From: Streptomyces sp. LBL
Lineage (GTDB): Bacteria; Actinomycetota; Actinomycetes; Streptomycetales; Streptomycetaceae
Length of the DNA stretch: 64,000 nucleotides
Direction: 5' to 3'
Assembly: GCF_029893585.1 (NCBI RefSeq)
Contig: NZ_JARXYX010000002.1
Coordinates: 248,001-312,000 of the forward strand
Shown piece after piece: positions 26,210 through 34,038 of this stretch (within the stretch, counting starts at the first letter, position 1; every line of letters begins with the position of its first letter). The notes beneath the pieces were generated by a model. The model did not search any database, was not told the DNA's origin, and was given only the letters and a program-made list of their open reading frames with translations. Made by a program: the position numbers and the translations under genes.

Positions 26210-27328
26210 TCAGCAGCCCGGACACGGTGCAGCACAGACCAACCTGGCGTCGATCAGGAGGTCGAGTAGCTCTTGGTCCGCGTCCAGCTCGGTCAGGGTG
26301 AAGCTGCCCGTCCGGCCTAGCACAGTGCGACATCGGTCTTCCTGGCCGGGCTCTAGGGCGAGCAGCCGGTCGGCGGTCCGCAACCGAACCCCGTCAACGT
26401 GCAGAACCCCCTCCGGATGGGCGTGGAACCGTGCCGCCCGGTCGCCGCCGATCACCGACCACACCGACTGAGCGGGTAGCGGGTCGAATTGCTCCAGCCG
26501 CGCATCGACCACCCGGGTCGCCACCGTCGCCGGGTCCAGCTTCGCGATCATGTCGGCGATCTCGACCATCGCCATGGCGATCGTGGCCTCGGTGCGTGCA
26601 CCGTCACGGAACGCGCCCGGGGGTAGCTCCCGGGCCAGCCCGGGCTCGCGTAGCACCTCGGTCAGCAGTACGCGCAGCACGGCGTCGAGCTTCGTTGCCC
26701 ATACTGTGAAGGTCAGGTGCAGGCTCGGCTTCGCGCCGCTGCTGCCGGTGTGCCACCAGCCCCTGGGTATCCACAGCACATCACCCTCAGCCAGGGTGAT
26801 CTCCAAGTCGGCCGGGTCGGTTGCCGGGTCGCGCTGCGGCGCCCATAGCTGCCAGGACTTGCTGCCCGCGACCTGGGTCAGCCAGGCATGGTAGGGATCA
26901 TGGTGCGCGCCGAAGCCCCGCTCCGTGCGCGGCGTCAGGTAAGCGTTGACGAACACCGGATGCCCGATCTCAGCCGCCAGCCGTCGGCACGTGTCCGCTA
27001 GCGGCGGCCAGAACCGCTGCAACCCCTGGAGCACGAGCGTAGCCCCGTCGGTCAGCTCGGCGCCGATACGGACGGGATCGGCGAGCCCCTGGATGGCCTG
27101 CGAGGTGTGCCGCTCCGGCCGGGTCAGCTTCTCCATAGGTACCAGTTGATGATCCCTGGCCATCCGGAACGCCGGTGCTTGTAGCCCCTGGTCTTTGAGG
27201 ATCGTGTCCAGCGCTGACCAGGTCAGGGTGGCCCGCAGCTCGGCGGCAGTGCCCACCCGGTGGTAGGGCGTGGCCGGCCAATCGTCGGCGAACCAGGTCG
27301 GGTCGCCGAGCGCGTTAAGGACGTCCAT
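26210..27328 (-). CDS. JmjC/cupin_4 domain protein 1 (JmjC-1)
   Basis: 372 residues. Fe(II)/2-oxoglutarate hydroxylase fold of the ribosomal-oxygenase (cupin_4) type: GAHHDPYHAWLTQVAGSKSW contains H142-x-D144, and VLWIPRGWWHTGSS supplies H193, a full 2-His-1-Asp facial triad. A C-terminal winged-helix-like tail (SFTLTELDADQELLDLLIDA) ends CAAPCPGC. ATG at 27,328 follows GAGGAGAAC and sits one base after the tfuA stop. A side-chain hydroxylase acting on the precursor is the likely role; ribosomal relatives hydroxylate Arg or His. Confidence 0.87.
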   Translation of the reverse strand: MDVLNALGDPTWFADDWPATPYHRVGTAAELRATLTWSALDTILKDQGLQAPAFRMARDHQLVPMEKLTRPERHTSQAIQGLADPVRIGAELTDGATLVLQGLQRFWPPLADTCRRLAAEIGHPVFVNAYLTPRTERGFGAHHDPYHAWLTQVAGSKSWQLWAPQRDPATDPADLEITLAEGDVLWIPRGWWHTGSSGAKPSLHLTFTVWATKLDAVLRVLLTEVLREPGLARELPPGAFRDGARTEATIAMAMVEIADMIAKLDPATVATRVVDARLEQFDPLPAQSVWSVIGGDRAARFHAHPEGVLHVDGVRLRTADRLLALEPGQEDRCRTVLGRTGSFTLTELDADQELLDLLIDARLVCAAPCPGC

Positions 27329-27329
27329 G

Positions 27330-28004
27330 TCAGTTCTCCTCTTCGAGCACGGCACGCACCGCTTCGAGCGCATCCAACCGCTTGCGATCCCAGGTGTCCC
27401 GCCGGTCGTCGGCTAGCTCCGGTTCGAGAAGCTCGACCACACTGGCCGGCAGTCGCTCCTTCCACCGCCGGAGCAGGTAGGAAGGCCGCCGGTCCCGGAA
27501 ATGCACGCCGTGGGCCACGCGGAGAGCCTGTTGGGCTTCCTCGGCAGACAGTTCCGTTTGGTCCAGCAACCAGCGGACGTTCGCCAGCGGCACGGTCACT
27601 GGGGAGTAGTCTTCCGGGTCGAACAGCAGTGCCACGTCGCCGTCCGACTCGATCGCGCCGGACAGGTACTGCTCGTACACCCAGCCGCTGCCCGTCATGC
27701 CCAGGGTCCGGCACTCAACGGCTCGGAGGGCGCCCATTGACGAGGCGCCGGCCAGCGGCTGCCCGGCGGCGAGTACCGAGCGGATCTCGGCGATGCTCAC
27801 CGCGAGGCTCTGGCCGAACTCGCCGTCCAGGATCAGCACCCGGTTGCTGCCGCCGGCGTCGACCACCTCGACCAGGTCAAGTCGGCGCACCGGGGGCCGC
27901 AGGTCCAGGTCATGTCCTGTCTTCGCGGCGAGTGCCCGCAGCTTAACCAGGTCGGCGGGTCGCAGGGACGGGCCGGTGAACACGATCGTGCTGGGCCGGG
28001 TCAT
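27330..28004 (-). CDS. tfuA: TfuA-like protein
   Basis: 224 residues with the TfuA core: VLILDGEFGQSLAVSIAEIR, then LAGASSMGALRAVECRTLGM and VYEQYLSGAIESDGDVALLF. TfuA proteins partner YcaO enzymes in thioamide formation (thioviridamide-type peptides and methyl-coenzyme M reductase), where they deliver or activate sulfur. It overlaps the ycaO stop by four bases (ATGA), consistent with a fixed-ratio complex. The gene symbol follows the family name. Confidence 0.92.
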   Translation of the reverse strand: MTRPSTIVFTGPSLRPADLVKLRALAAKTGHDLDLRPPVRRLDLVEVVDAGGSNRVLILDGEFGQSLAVSIAEIRSVLAAGQPLAGASSMGALRAVECRTLGMTGSGWVYEQYLSGAIESDGDVALLFDPEDYSPVTVPLANVRWLLDQTELSAEEAQQALRVAHGVHFRDRRPSYLLRRWKERLPASVVELLEPELADDRRDTWDRKRLDALEAVRAVLEEEN

Positions 28005-29281
28005 CGTGGGGGCCTCGCCAACCCGGCCCTGACCATCGCGGCGTGCAGTCTCGTGCCGAGCCGGGCCGGGTCGTTGTGATAGTTCTCGATACCGGGCACG
28101 ATCACCTGGGTTACAGAGAACGGTAGGTCTGGTGGTGCGAGCTCGGCGGCGAACACGAGCTCCAGCCCGGCCAGCCCCAGCCCGTCGAGGACCAGGTCCA
28201 GGTCCGCCTCCACCGTGCCGGTGGTGCGGTCTGGCAGCTCGCCGAAGTCCAGTTCGGGCCGGTCGGCGCTCCAGGTGTGCAGCATCTTCCGCATCTCCTC
28301 GTAGGAGGCGTGTCGGCGGTGTACCTGGCCGTTGAGGTCCTCGCGAGCGCCGGAGATCACGTTCAGCCGGGACTGCGCGGCCTCCGTGAGTGCCCGGCTG
28401 AGCGCCACGGCAGGGTCGGGATGGCAGCCGGCACCGCCGTTGATCAGGAGGCCGTCCTCGGCGTGAGTGTCGTCGGTCGTGACGAAAATGGTCGGCATAC
28501 CAATCTCGTTGGCGTACCCGAACACCTGCACCCGAATCCCAGCCTGCTCGAATCGGGTGACGAGTGCCTGTGCCTCAGCCGGCAGCGTGGCCGACCTGAT
28601 CCGGTGGCCGCCCCGCAGCGTCTCGCCGAACGCAGTGCAGTCGTGCTCGATCAGCTCCAGCAGGCCGTGCAGCAGCGCCTCGCGTGGACTGTTGCCCGAG
28701 GCGAGGCCGATGGTGTTCGAGGAGAACATCCCGTACTCGTCCGGGAACGGTGTAAACACCGCTAGCGCGGGGATGAGCACCTCGGTGTCGGAGCGCAACT
28801 CGCGAGCCGGCCACCAGGACAGCGGCTGCTGCTCGGTCCAGCGGTGGCCGCGCCGGAGGATCAGCCGCCGGGGGTCGAGCGTCGGAAGGCCGGCCGCGAC
28901 GAGGTCGGCGTAGCTTGCACGTAGCGGCGGTTCGGCGGCCCGGGGCTCGCACCAGGTGCGTTCGATCGCCTCCATCATCGCCGAGACCCGGGCGGCCAGC
29001 GGGGTCGTGCCCTTGCCGCTGGTGACCGTGTTGAGGCCGGGCGCTGCGTCGGGACGGCAACTATTGAACACCGGGATGCCAAGCACGTCCAGGTCGGTCA
29101 CGTCGGCCACCCGGGTGATGCCGCACCGGTCGAGGACGGCGCAGGCAAGTTCCGCGGTCGCCTCCAGGGTGCGGATTCGTAGCGACGTGCCGCTGGCGGT
29201 GGTGGCACCTGACGTGGACGGCGGGAGCCAGTGCTCGCGGCATCGGCTGATCCGCTGGGTGAGCGTGGTGGCGGTCGTCAT
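28001..29281 (-). CDS. ycaO: YcaO-domain ATP-dependent peptide modifying enzyme
   Basis: 426 residues. ATP/Mg motifs are visible: S100-x3-E104-x2-E107 in SAMMEAIERTW, E209-x2-E212 in GLLELIEHD and E300-x2-Q303-x-R305 in ALTEAAQSRL. YcaO enzymes phosphorylate a backbone amide oxygen and add a nucleophile. The C terminus (ARPPR) lacks the PxPxP tail of azoline-forming YcaOs, and no E1-like partner is nearby, but TfuA is adjacent; backbone thioamide formation is therefore favoured. ATGA overlap with the S9 peptidase gene. Confidence 0.93.
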   Translation of the reverse strand: MTTATTLTQRISRCREHWLPPSTSGATTASGTSLRIRTLEATAELACAVLDRCGITRVADVTDLDVLGIPVFNSCRPDAAPGLNTVTSGKGTTPLAARVSAMMEAIERTWCEPRAAEPPLRASYADLVAAGLPTLDPRRLILRRGHRWTEQQPLSWWPARELRSDTEVLIPALAVFTPFPDEYGMFSSNTIGLASGNSPREALLHGLLELIEHDCTAFGETLRGGHRIRSATLPAEAQALVTRFEQAGIRVQVFGYANEIGMPTIFVTTDDTHAEDGLLINGGAGCHPDPAVALSRALTEAAQSRLNVISGAREDLNGQVHRRHASYEEMRKMLHTWSADRPELDFGELPDRTTGTVEADLDLVLDGLGLAGLELVFAAELAPPDLPFSVTQVIVPGIENYHNDPARLGTRLHAAMVRAGLARPPR

Positions 29282-31131
29282 GGGGCCAGCACCTCCGCAC
29301 AGGCTGCGCGGACCCAGTCGTACCAGGCGGTCACGTTGGCGGCCCGCTCGATGCTGTGGCCCTCGTCCGGAAGCAGCATGAGTCGTACGTCGACCTTCCG
29401 GGTGTCCAGGGCCCGGTACATCGCCCGGGTCTCGCCGACCGGCACATGACTGTCCGCGCACCCGTGCGACAGCAGTACGGTCACCCCCGGATCGATGCTG
29501 TCCAGCGCGAGGCTTTCCCTACGATACGCCTCGGACCCCTCGACCGGCCCGTACTCCCGCAGCCAGTGCCAGTGCAGGTCGCTGGCGCGGGCGACTGCGG
29601 CGAAGTCCGCCCAGCCGGCGTGGCTGGCGACGAGCCGGATCTCCGGCAACCGGGTGGCCAGGGCCAGCGCGAGGTAGCCGCCGAAGCTGCCACCCATCGC
29701 AGCGACTCGCTGGGGGTCCAGGCCCGGCCGCCGGAGCGCCGCGTGGACCTGCTCGGCGGCGACCGAGGCCACCTCCGAACTCCATCGACCCCAGCCCCGC
29801 TCGACCGTCTCCTGCCCGTACCCCATGGACAGCGGAGGGTCAGGCATTAGCACGGCGTAGCCCTCCGAGACGAACGGCCACGGATTCCACCGCCACGACC
29901 AGTCGATCCAGCTCAGCAGGGGACCGCCATGGCACCAGACGAGCACCGGCAGCGGCTCGGCCGGCTCGTCCGTCGGCAGGCACAGCCAGCTGTTCCAGAC
30001 CGTGCCGTCCTCGGCCCGGTGGCTGAGCCGTTCCATCCGCCCAGCCGGCTTGGCGGCGGCAGCCGGGGTCAGCAGGGTACGCGCGGGGGGGGCATCTAGG
30101 TCTACGGCGACCACTTCGGGCGGCAGGTCCACTCGGGACTGTACGACCAGGGCCTCGGCCGCTGTGGCGGTGACAGACTGCACCGAACCGGCCAGCTTGA
30201 CCGGCTCGGGCCGGTCGTCCTCCGGCGTCACCCGGTACAGCCGCCGTCGGCCGTGGTCCTCACCGACGCAGAGCAGGGTGCGCCCGGACCAGGCCCTCGG
30301 CTGGAGCCAGTGCGGGTGTTGGGCGGCGGGCCGCAGCAGCTGGGAGCCGTCCGACGCCACCAGCACCACCTCCTGGCGCGGGCCGATCCCCGGGGTCGCC
30401 ACCCGCTCCGCCGTGCAGGCAAACCAGGATCCGTCCGGGGCCGGCACAGCGTCCCGGAGGTCGTCGTCCGGCCACACCGCCCGGGCAGCAGTTGGGTCCG
30501 CCACAGGGACGAGTAGCAGGCCATGGCGGCGGTGGCCGCCGCGCAGGAAGCGGACCACACCGGCGGCGCATTGGGCACCGTCCGGGGTCAGCGACAACAG
30601 CCCGGTGAGTCGTTCGTTGGGCGCCAGCTGAACGTCGAGCGGCTCCGGCAGCCCAGGGTCGAGTGATGTCCGGAACAGGCCGAGCACCTCGCCGGCAGCC
30701 TGGTAGCTGGAGTGGGACCAGAGGTCGCCGTCCAGGACAGCGGCAGTTCGGTGCGGATCAGCCTGGTCGGCGGGTACCCAGGCCGCCGCGATGACCACGG
30801 AGCCGGCGGCGGCGTAGGACACCACATCGCGGCCAGGGCTCAGGATGAGCTCCGCCTTGGCCTCAGGCCGGTGCCAGCGCAGGCTCCGGCCGGTGCGCGC
30901 CTTGGTGTCGGAGAGGAACAGGTAGCCATCGTCAAGGACCGTCACCGCGGAGGCCCCGGCGTAGGCGTGCGCCAGGGTGAGGTCACCGTCGGGCCCCGGT
31001 GTGTAGCCGAGCACAAACGGCACCGGATACGGCCGGTCCGGTCGGGTCAGTCTGGCCTCCAGCACCAAGCCATCGTCGAGCCGGTGCGCGACCTCCGCCC
31101 GGACCTGGCCGAGCAGGACGTCCAGTCTCAT
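29278..31131 (-). CDS. S9-family (prolyl oligopeptidase-like) serine peptidase
   Basis: 617 residues. The N-terminal two thirds is a beta-propeller gate (repeats such as LLVPVADPTAARAVWPDDD); the C-terminal third is the alpha/beta hydrolase with S482 in MGGSFGGYLA, D560 in SHGCADSHVPV and H592 in PDEGHSIER. LVWCHGGPLLSWIDW forms the oxyanion side. No signal peptide: cytoplasmic. Overlaps the genes on both sides (ATGA). The likely job is to trim the modified precursor; many S9 enzymes cut after Pro, and the precursor has exactly one Pro. Confidence 0.9.
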   Translation of the reverse strand: MRLDVLLGQVRAEVAHRLDDGLVLEARLTRPDRPYPVPFVLGYTPGPDGDLTLAHAYAGASAVTVLDDGYLFLSDTKARTGRSLRWHRPEAKAELILSPGRDVVSYAAAGSVVIAAAWVPADQADPHRTAAVLDGDLWSHSSYQAAGEVLGLFRTSLDPGLPEPLDVQLAPNERLTGLLSLTPDGAQCAAGVVRFLRGGHRRHGLLLVPVADPTAARAVWPDDDLRDAVPAPDGSWFACTAERVATPGIGPRQEVVLVASDGSQLLRPAAQHPHWLQPRAWSGRTLLCVGEDHGRRRLYRVTPEDDRPEPVKLAGSVQSVTATAAEALVVQSRVDLPPEVVAVDLDAPPARTLLTPAAAAKPAGRMERLSHRAEDGTVWNSWLCLPTDEPAEPLPVLVWCHGGPLLSWIDWSWRWNPWPFVSEGYAVLMPDPPLSMGYGQETVERGWGRWSSEVASVAAEQVHAALRRPGLDPQRVAAMGGSFGGYLALALATRLPEIRLVASHAGWADFAAVARASDLHWHWLREYGPVEGSEAYRRESLALDSIDPGVTVLLSHGCADSHVPVGETRAMYRALDTRKVDVRLMLLPDEGHSIERAANVTAWYDWVRAACAEVLAP

Positions 31132-31949
31132 ATATGGCCGCCGCGCTGTCGATTTCGCACGGCCTGGTCGACCAGCGCGGCGAGGTCCAGGTCGGACAGT
31201 GTCTTGCCCAGTTCCGTGCGCAGCCAGGCGGTCTTTTCCGCCAGCGTGAGGAAGTGGTGGTTGCCGGCGATCTCGGTGGCCCCGGGGCTGTCGAGGAACT
31301 CGGCGACTATCAGGTCGGCCAGCTCCCGGCTGGTGGGCTGTTCGATGGTCACGGCGAGGTGGAATGATCCGCCCGGGCCTGCCTCGGAGTGGTGCTCCTG
31401 GCCGCCGGGAAGATACAGAACGTCGCCAGGAACGAGAGTGATCGCCGGGCCGGGCGGCAGCGTCCAGCACGACTCGCCGTCGAGCTGGAAGTGCAGCACG
31501 TGCTGCTCGGCGGTGTGCTCCGAAGAGGCGGTCGCGCCGGGCGGGCTGAGGAAGATCACCGAGTTTGCGCCGCCCCGTAGGTCCGCGCGCAACGCGTCGA
31601 GCACGCCCCGGATACCGACGTGCCAGTGTTCGGGCTGGTTGAGGGTAATCACCCGACCCGCCGCGTACTTCGCGCGCACCGCCGCTGGATCCGCGTATGC
31701 GGGCAATGCCCGGCCTAGCACCTCGCGAGTCATTGTGATGCCCTGCGCGGTCGCGCCGCCACCGGTCTCCCGGAGCATGCTGAAGTACGGCGCGACCAAC
31801 AGTCCGCACTCGACCATCTCCCAGGCGGCGGCCTCCGGCAGCAAGCGTGGCCCGGCCTCGTACCGGAAGACCTCCGGCCGCCGTGCCCATACCTCGGCGA
31901 CGAAGGCGTCGACCTCGCCGACGATGTCGGCCAGCAGCGTCGTTGTCAT
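31128..31949 (-). CDS. JmjC/cupin_4 domain protein 2 (JmjC-2), HxA metal site
   Basis: 273 residues, collinear with JmjC-3: AVRAKYAAGRVITLNQPEHW, then SSEHTAEQHVLHFQLDGESC and VLYLPGGQEHHSEAG. Where JmjC-3 has H-x-D (145-147), this protein has H145-T146-A147; the third ligand position keeps His (H186). The codon for A147 is a clear GCC. Loss of the carboxylate is the hallmark of Fe/2OG halogenases, which use the space for chloride, but it also occurs in inactive scaffold paralogues. ATGA overlaps on both sides. Confidence 0.82.
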   Translation of the reverse strand: MTTTLLADIVGEVDAFVAEVWARRPEVFRYEAGPRLLPEAAAWEMVECGLLVAPYFSMLRETGGGATAQGITMTREVLGRALPAYADPAAVRAKYAAGRVITLNQPEHWHVGIRGVLDALRADLRGGANSVIFLSPPGATASSEHTAEQHVLHFQLDGESCWTLPPGPAITLVPGDVLYLPGGQEHHSEAGPGGSFHLAVTIEQPTSRELADLIVAEFLDSPGATEIAGNHHFLTLAEKTAWLRTELGKTLSDLDLAALVDQAVRNRQRGGHI

Positions 31950-32800
31950 CGGACCGTCCTGTTCCGCATTCGGTCGACCGCCGTGCTGACCAGGGCATCC
32001 GGGTCGGCCGAGTTCAGGTGGCCCAGCAGCGCCTTCGCCACAGCCGCCGCCCGGCCCTCCAAGGGCAGAGCCGGGTCGAGCCTCGGTTGGCCGAAGGTTG
32101 CCATCAACGACCCAGCCAGGTCCCGCGGCGTCGGCTCGGTGATGGTGAAGGTCAGATGCAGAGAGGTGCCGCCCCGCGCGGTGGCCACGTGGGGAAAGCC
32201 GTGCGGCAGGTAAAGCACATCGCCAGGCTCCATCACGAAGGTGTGCGAGCGGCTGTCAACGTCCACGTTCAACCCTGGCCGCGAATCGATCTGGTCGGGG
32301 GCGTCGTAGATCGTCCACTCCTTGGCCCCGGCGAGCTGGAGCGCCAGCACATGTGAGCCGTCCCGGTGCGGGAGCATCCCGGTGTTGTCACAGGGGGTGT
32401 AAAACACGTACGCCTTGAGTTCGGCGGCGATCCGGGCCTCGAGCGCGCGCATCAAGGTACGAATCGGCAGGTGCCAGTCCTCGAGCTGGCTAAACTTCAT
32501 GGTGGCGCCTGCGGCGAGGTGCGCCCGCACCTTCTCCGGATCCGCGAACGATCCGACCCGCTGGCCGAGCACGTTCCGGGACCGGGTGAAATCACCGATC
32601 GCGGGCTGGTTGCCCTCGCGGAACAGGGTGAAGTACGGCCAACGTAGTAGGCCGGCGTCGAGCTGGGCCTGGATAGTGTCCTCGTCGATCAGGCCGTCCG
32701 ACGAAGCCGCCTTGGGGAACAGACCGTGCTTCTTGTTCCAATACGCGCCCAGCAGATCCACGTCGTCGAGCAGTCGGACCAGCGGATGTTCATTACCCAC
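31946..32800 (-). CDS. JmjC/cupin_4 domain protein 3 (JmjC-3)
   Basis: 284 residues. N-terminal LLDDVDLLGAYWNKKHGLFP is typical of cupin_4 proteins; TMKFSQLEDWHLPIRTLMRA precedes the core, GMLPHRDGSHVLALQLAGAK holds H145-x-D147 and VLYLPHGFPHVA supplies H204: intact iron triad. The GTG at 32,800 follows AGAGGGAC at seven bases; a TTG 30 bases further upstream is less likely. First enzyme gene after the precursor, and coupled to JmjC-2 by an ATGA overlap, suggesting the two may pair. Confidence 0.86.
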   Translation of the reverse strand: MGNEHPLVRLLDDVDLLGAYWNKKHGLFPKAASSDGLIDEDTIQAQLDAGLLRWPYFTLFREGNQPAIGDFTRSRNVLGQRVGSFADPEKVRAHLAAGATMKFSQLEDWHLPIRTLMRALEARIAAELKAYVFYTPCDNTGMLPHRDGSHVLALQLAGAKEWTIYDAPDQIDSRPGLNVDVDSRSHTFVMEPGDVLYLPHGFPHVATARGGTSLHLTFTITEPTPRDLAGSLMATFGQPRLDPALPLEGRAAAVAKALLGHLNSADPDALVSTAVDRMRNRTVR

Positions 32801-32834
32801 AGCCGTCCCTCTTGGTCGAATCCGGACCAACTCC

Positions 32835-32854
32835 GGGAGCGCCGGAGCGCCCCC
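32835..32854 (-). terminator. hairpin between precursor gene and operon, possible attenuator
   Basis: On the minus-strand transcript GGGGGCGC and GCGCTCCC pair (one G-U) around TCCG, 30 bases after the precursor stop and before JmjC-3. Partial terminators here commonly let precursor mRNA exceed enzyme mRNA. Confidence 0.5.
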
Positions 32855-32883
32855 AGAATCGGCTCACCGAAGGCCCGTACTAC

Positions 32884-33009
32884 TTAAGCCTCGTTGATGT
32901 TCTCGATCACCATCGGGCGGGAGTGGTCCGAGAGCTCCTCGATCTCGGCGCTGGCCTCCGCGATGAGTAGCTCAGCCTCGGTGGCCCGGAGCTTGTCGTC
33001 AAAAGACAT
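32884..33009 (-). CDS. RiPP precursor peptide, 41 residues
   Basis: Not found as a long open frame but strongly supported: AGAAGGAG lies seven bases before ATG 33,009, and the frame ends at TAA 32,884. The N-terminal two thirds (MSFDDKLRATEAELLIAEAS, then AEIEELSD at 21-28) is acidic, helical and Glu/Leu-rich like a leader. The tail is HSRPMVIENINEA (29-41). There is no Cys; Ser/Thr are few (S2, T10, S20, S27, S30), so azoles or lanthionines are unlikely. P32 is the only proline. Position at the head of the YcaO-TfuA operon fits a precursor. No second copy was seen. Confidence 0.82.
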   Translation of the reverse strand: MSFDDKLRATEAELLIAEASAEIEELSDHSRPMVIENINEA

Positions 33010-33108
33010 TCCGACTCCTTCTGGTTTGAGACAGTCCGGCGCAATCACGACGAACGAAGATCACATTATGTCGATCTGGATCTGCTCGATAGGGCGAAAG
33101 CAGGCCAA

Positions 33109-34017
33109 CTACCCTAAGTAGCCGAGGAATTCAGCTATGGTCCGCCGCAATCCAGCCGCACCAAGACCATGTGCGATCGCGTGCTGTCGTGGAGTGCCGT
33201 AGTGTCGCAGTTCGCTCAGTCCCACGCCGAGAGACAGAGTCCGATGTGCCCGGTCGGGTAGGGCCCGGGCGACCTCGGCGGTCGAAGTGCCCGCGAGGTA
33301 GGGCTCGACGAGCACGACGTTGGCCTCCGCCTGGTTGGCCACTGCGGCCCGCAGGGCTGACGCGTCGAATGGCCGGATGGTCGCCGCATATAGCACGGTA
33401 ACGTCCAGCGGTCCGACCGCCGCCAGCACGGCGTCGGCCATCGGCCCGACAGCGATCACGGTGCCCCGACCGCCCTCGCGCAGCACTCGGAACCCGTTTC
33501 CGTCCAACTCGTAGGCACTCCCGTTGACCTGGTTGGACAATCGGATGTAGACCAGCCCGTCGGCCACCGCCGCCCGGCGGAGCTGGACTTCCGCCTCGTC
33601 GGGATGACCCGGCACGTGGATCGTCCAATCGGGCAGGGTGGCCAGCAGTGCCACGTCTCCGGGAGACTGATGGGTCCGGCCACCACTGGCGATGTCGTAG
33701 GATCCGCCAGCGCTGACCAGCACCGCGCCCACGTCCTGGTGGTTCAGGTCAAGTTTGATCTGCTCGAATGGCCGCTCAACGAGGAACGGCGCGAAGCTGT
33801 GCGCGATGGGCCGCAGCCCGGCCAGGGCCAGCCCGCCGGACACACTGATCAGCAGCTGTTCGCGGATGCCCAGGTTGATCACCCGATCCGGATACTCGCC
33901 GGCGGCCCGGCCGAACATCTTCGCGCTCAGGTCGGCTGTTACCAGCGCGAGGTTCTCATGTTTGGCGAGCAGCTCAGTCGTGACCTCGACGAACCGCTCC
34001 CGCATCTGCCCGGCCAT
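33109..34017 (-). CDS. transketolase C-terminal subunit (pyrimidine-binding and C domains)
   Basis: 302 residues. RVINLGIREQLLISVSGGLA holds the catalytic Glu (GIREQ) that protonates thiamine diphosphate; GLRPIAHSFAPFLVERPFEQ and SYDIASGGRTHQSPGDVALL are the usual core, and a C-terminal transketolase domain ends the protein. Together with the next gene it forms a split, two-subunit transketolase as seen in secondary metabolism. GAGGAGGAG precedes the ATG. Its stop is 100 bases before the precursor start. Confidence 0.9.
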   Translation of the reverse strand: MAGQMRERFVEVTTELLAKHENLALVTADLSAKMFGRAAGEYPDRVINLGIREQLLISVSGGLALAGLRPIAHSFAPFLVERPFEQIKLDLNHQDVGAVLVSAGGSYDIASGGRTHQSPGDVALLATLPDWTIHVPGHPDEAEVQLRRAAVADGLVYIRLSNQVNGSAYELDGNGFRVLREGGRGTVIAVGPMADAVLAAVGPLDVTVLYAATIRPFDASALRAAVANQAEANVVLVEPYLAGTSTAEVARALPDRAHRTLSLGVGLSELRHYGTPRQHAIAHGLGAAGLRRTIAEFLGYLG

Positions 34018-34038
34018 GGCTCCTCCTCGGTTGTGTGG

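Noticed and set aside
32894..33121. 75-residue plus-strand frame over the precursor
   Set aside because: Antisense to the precursor, no ribosome site, Ser/Ile-rich without similarity.
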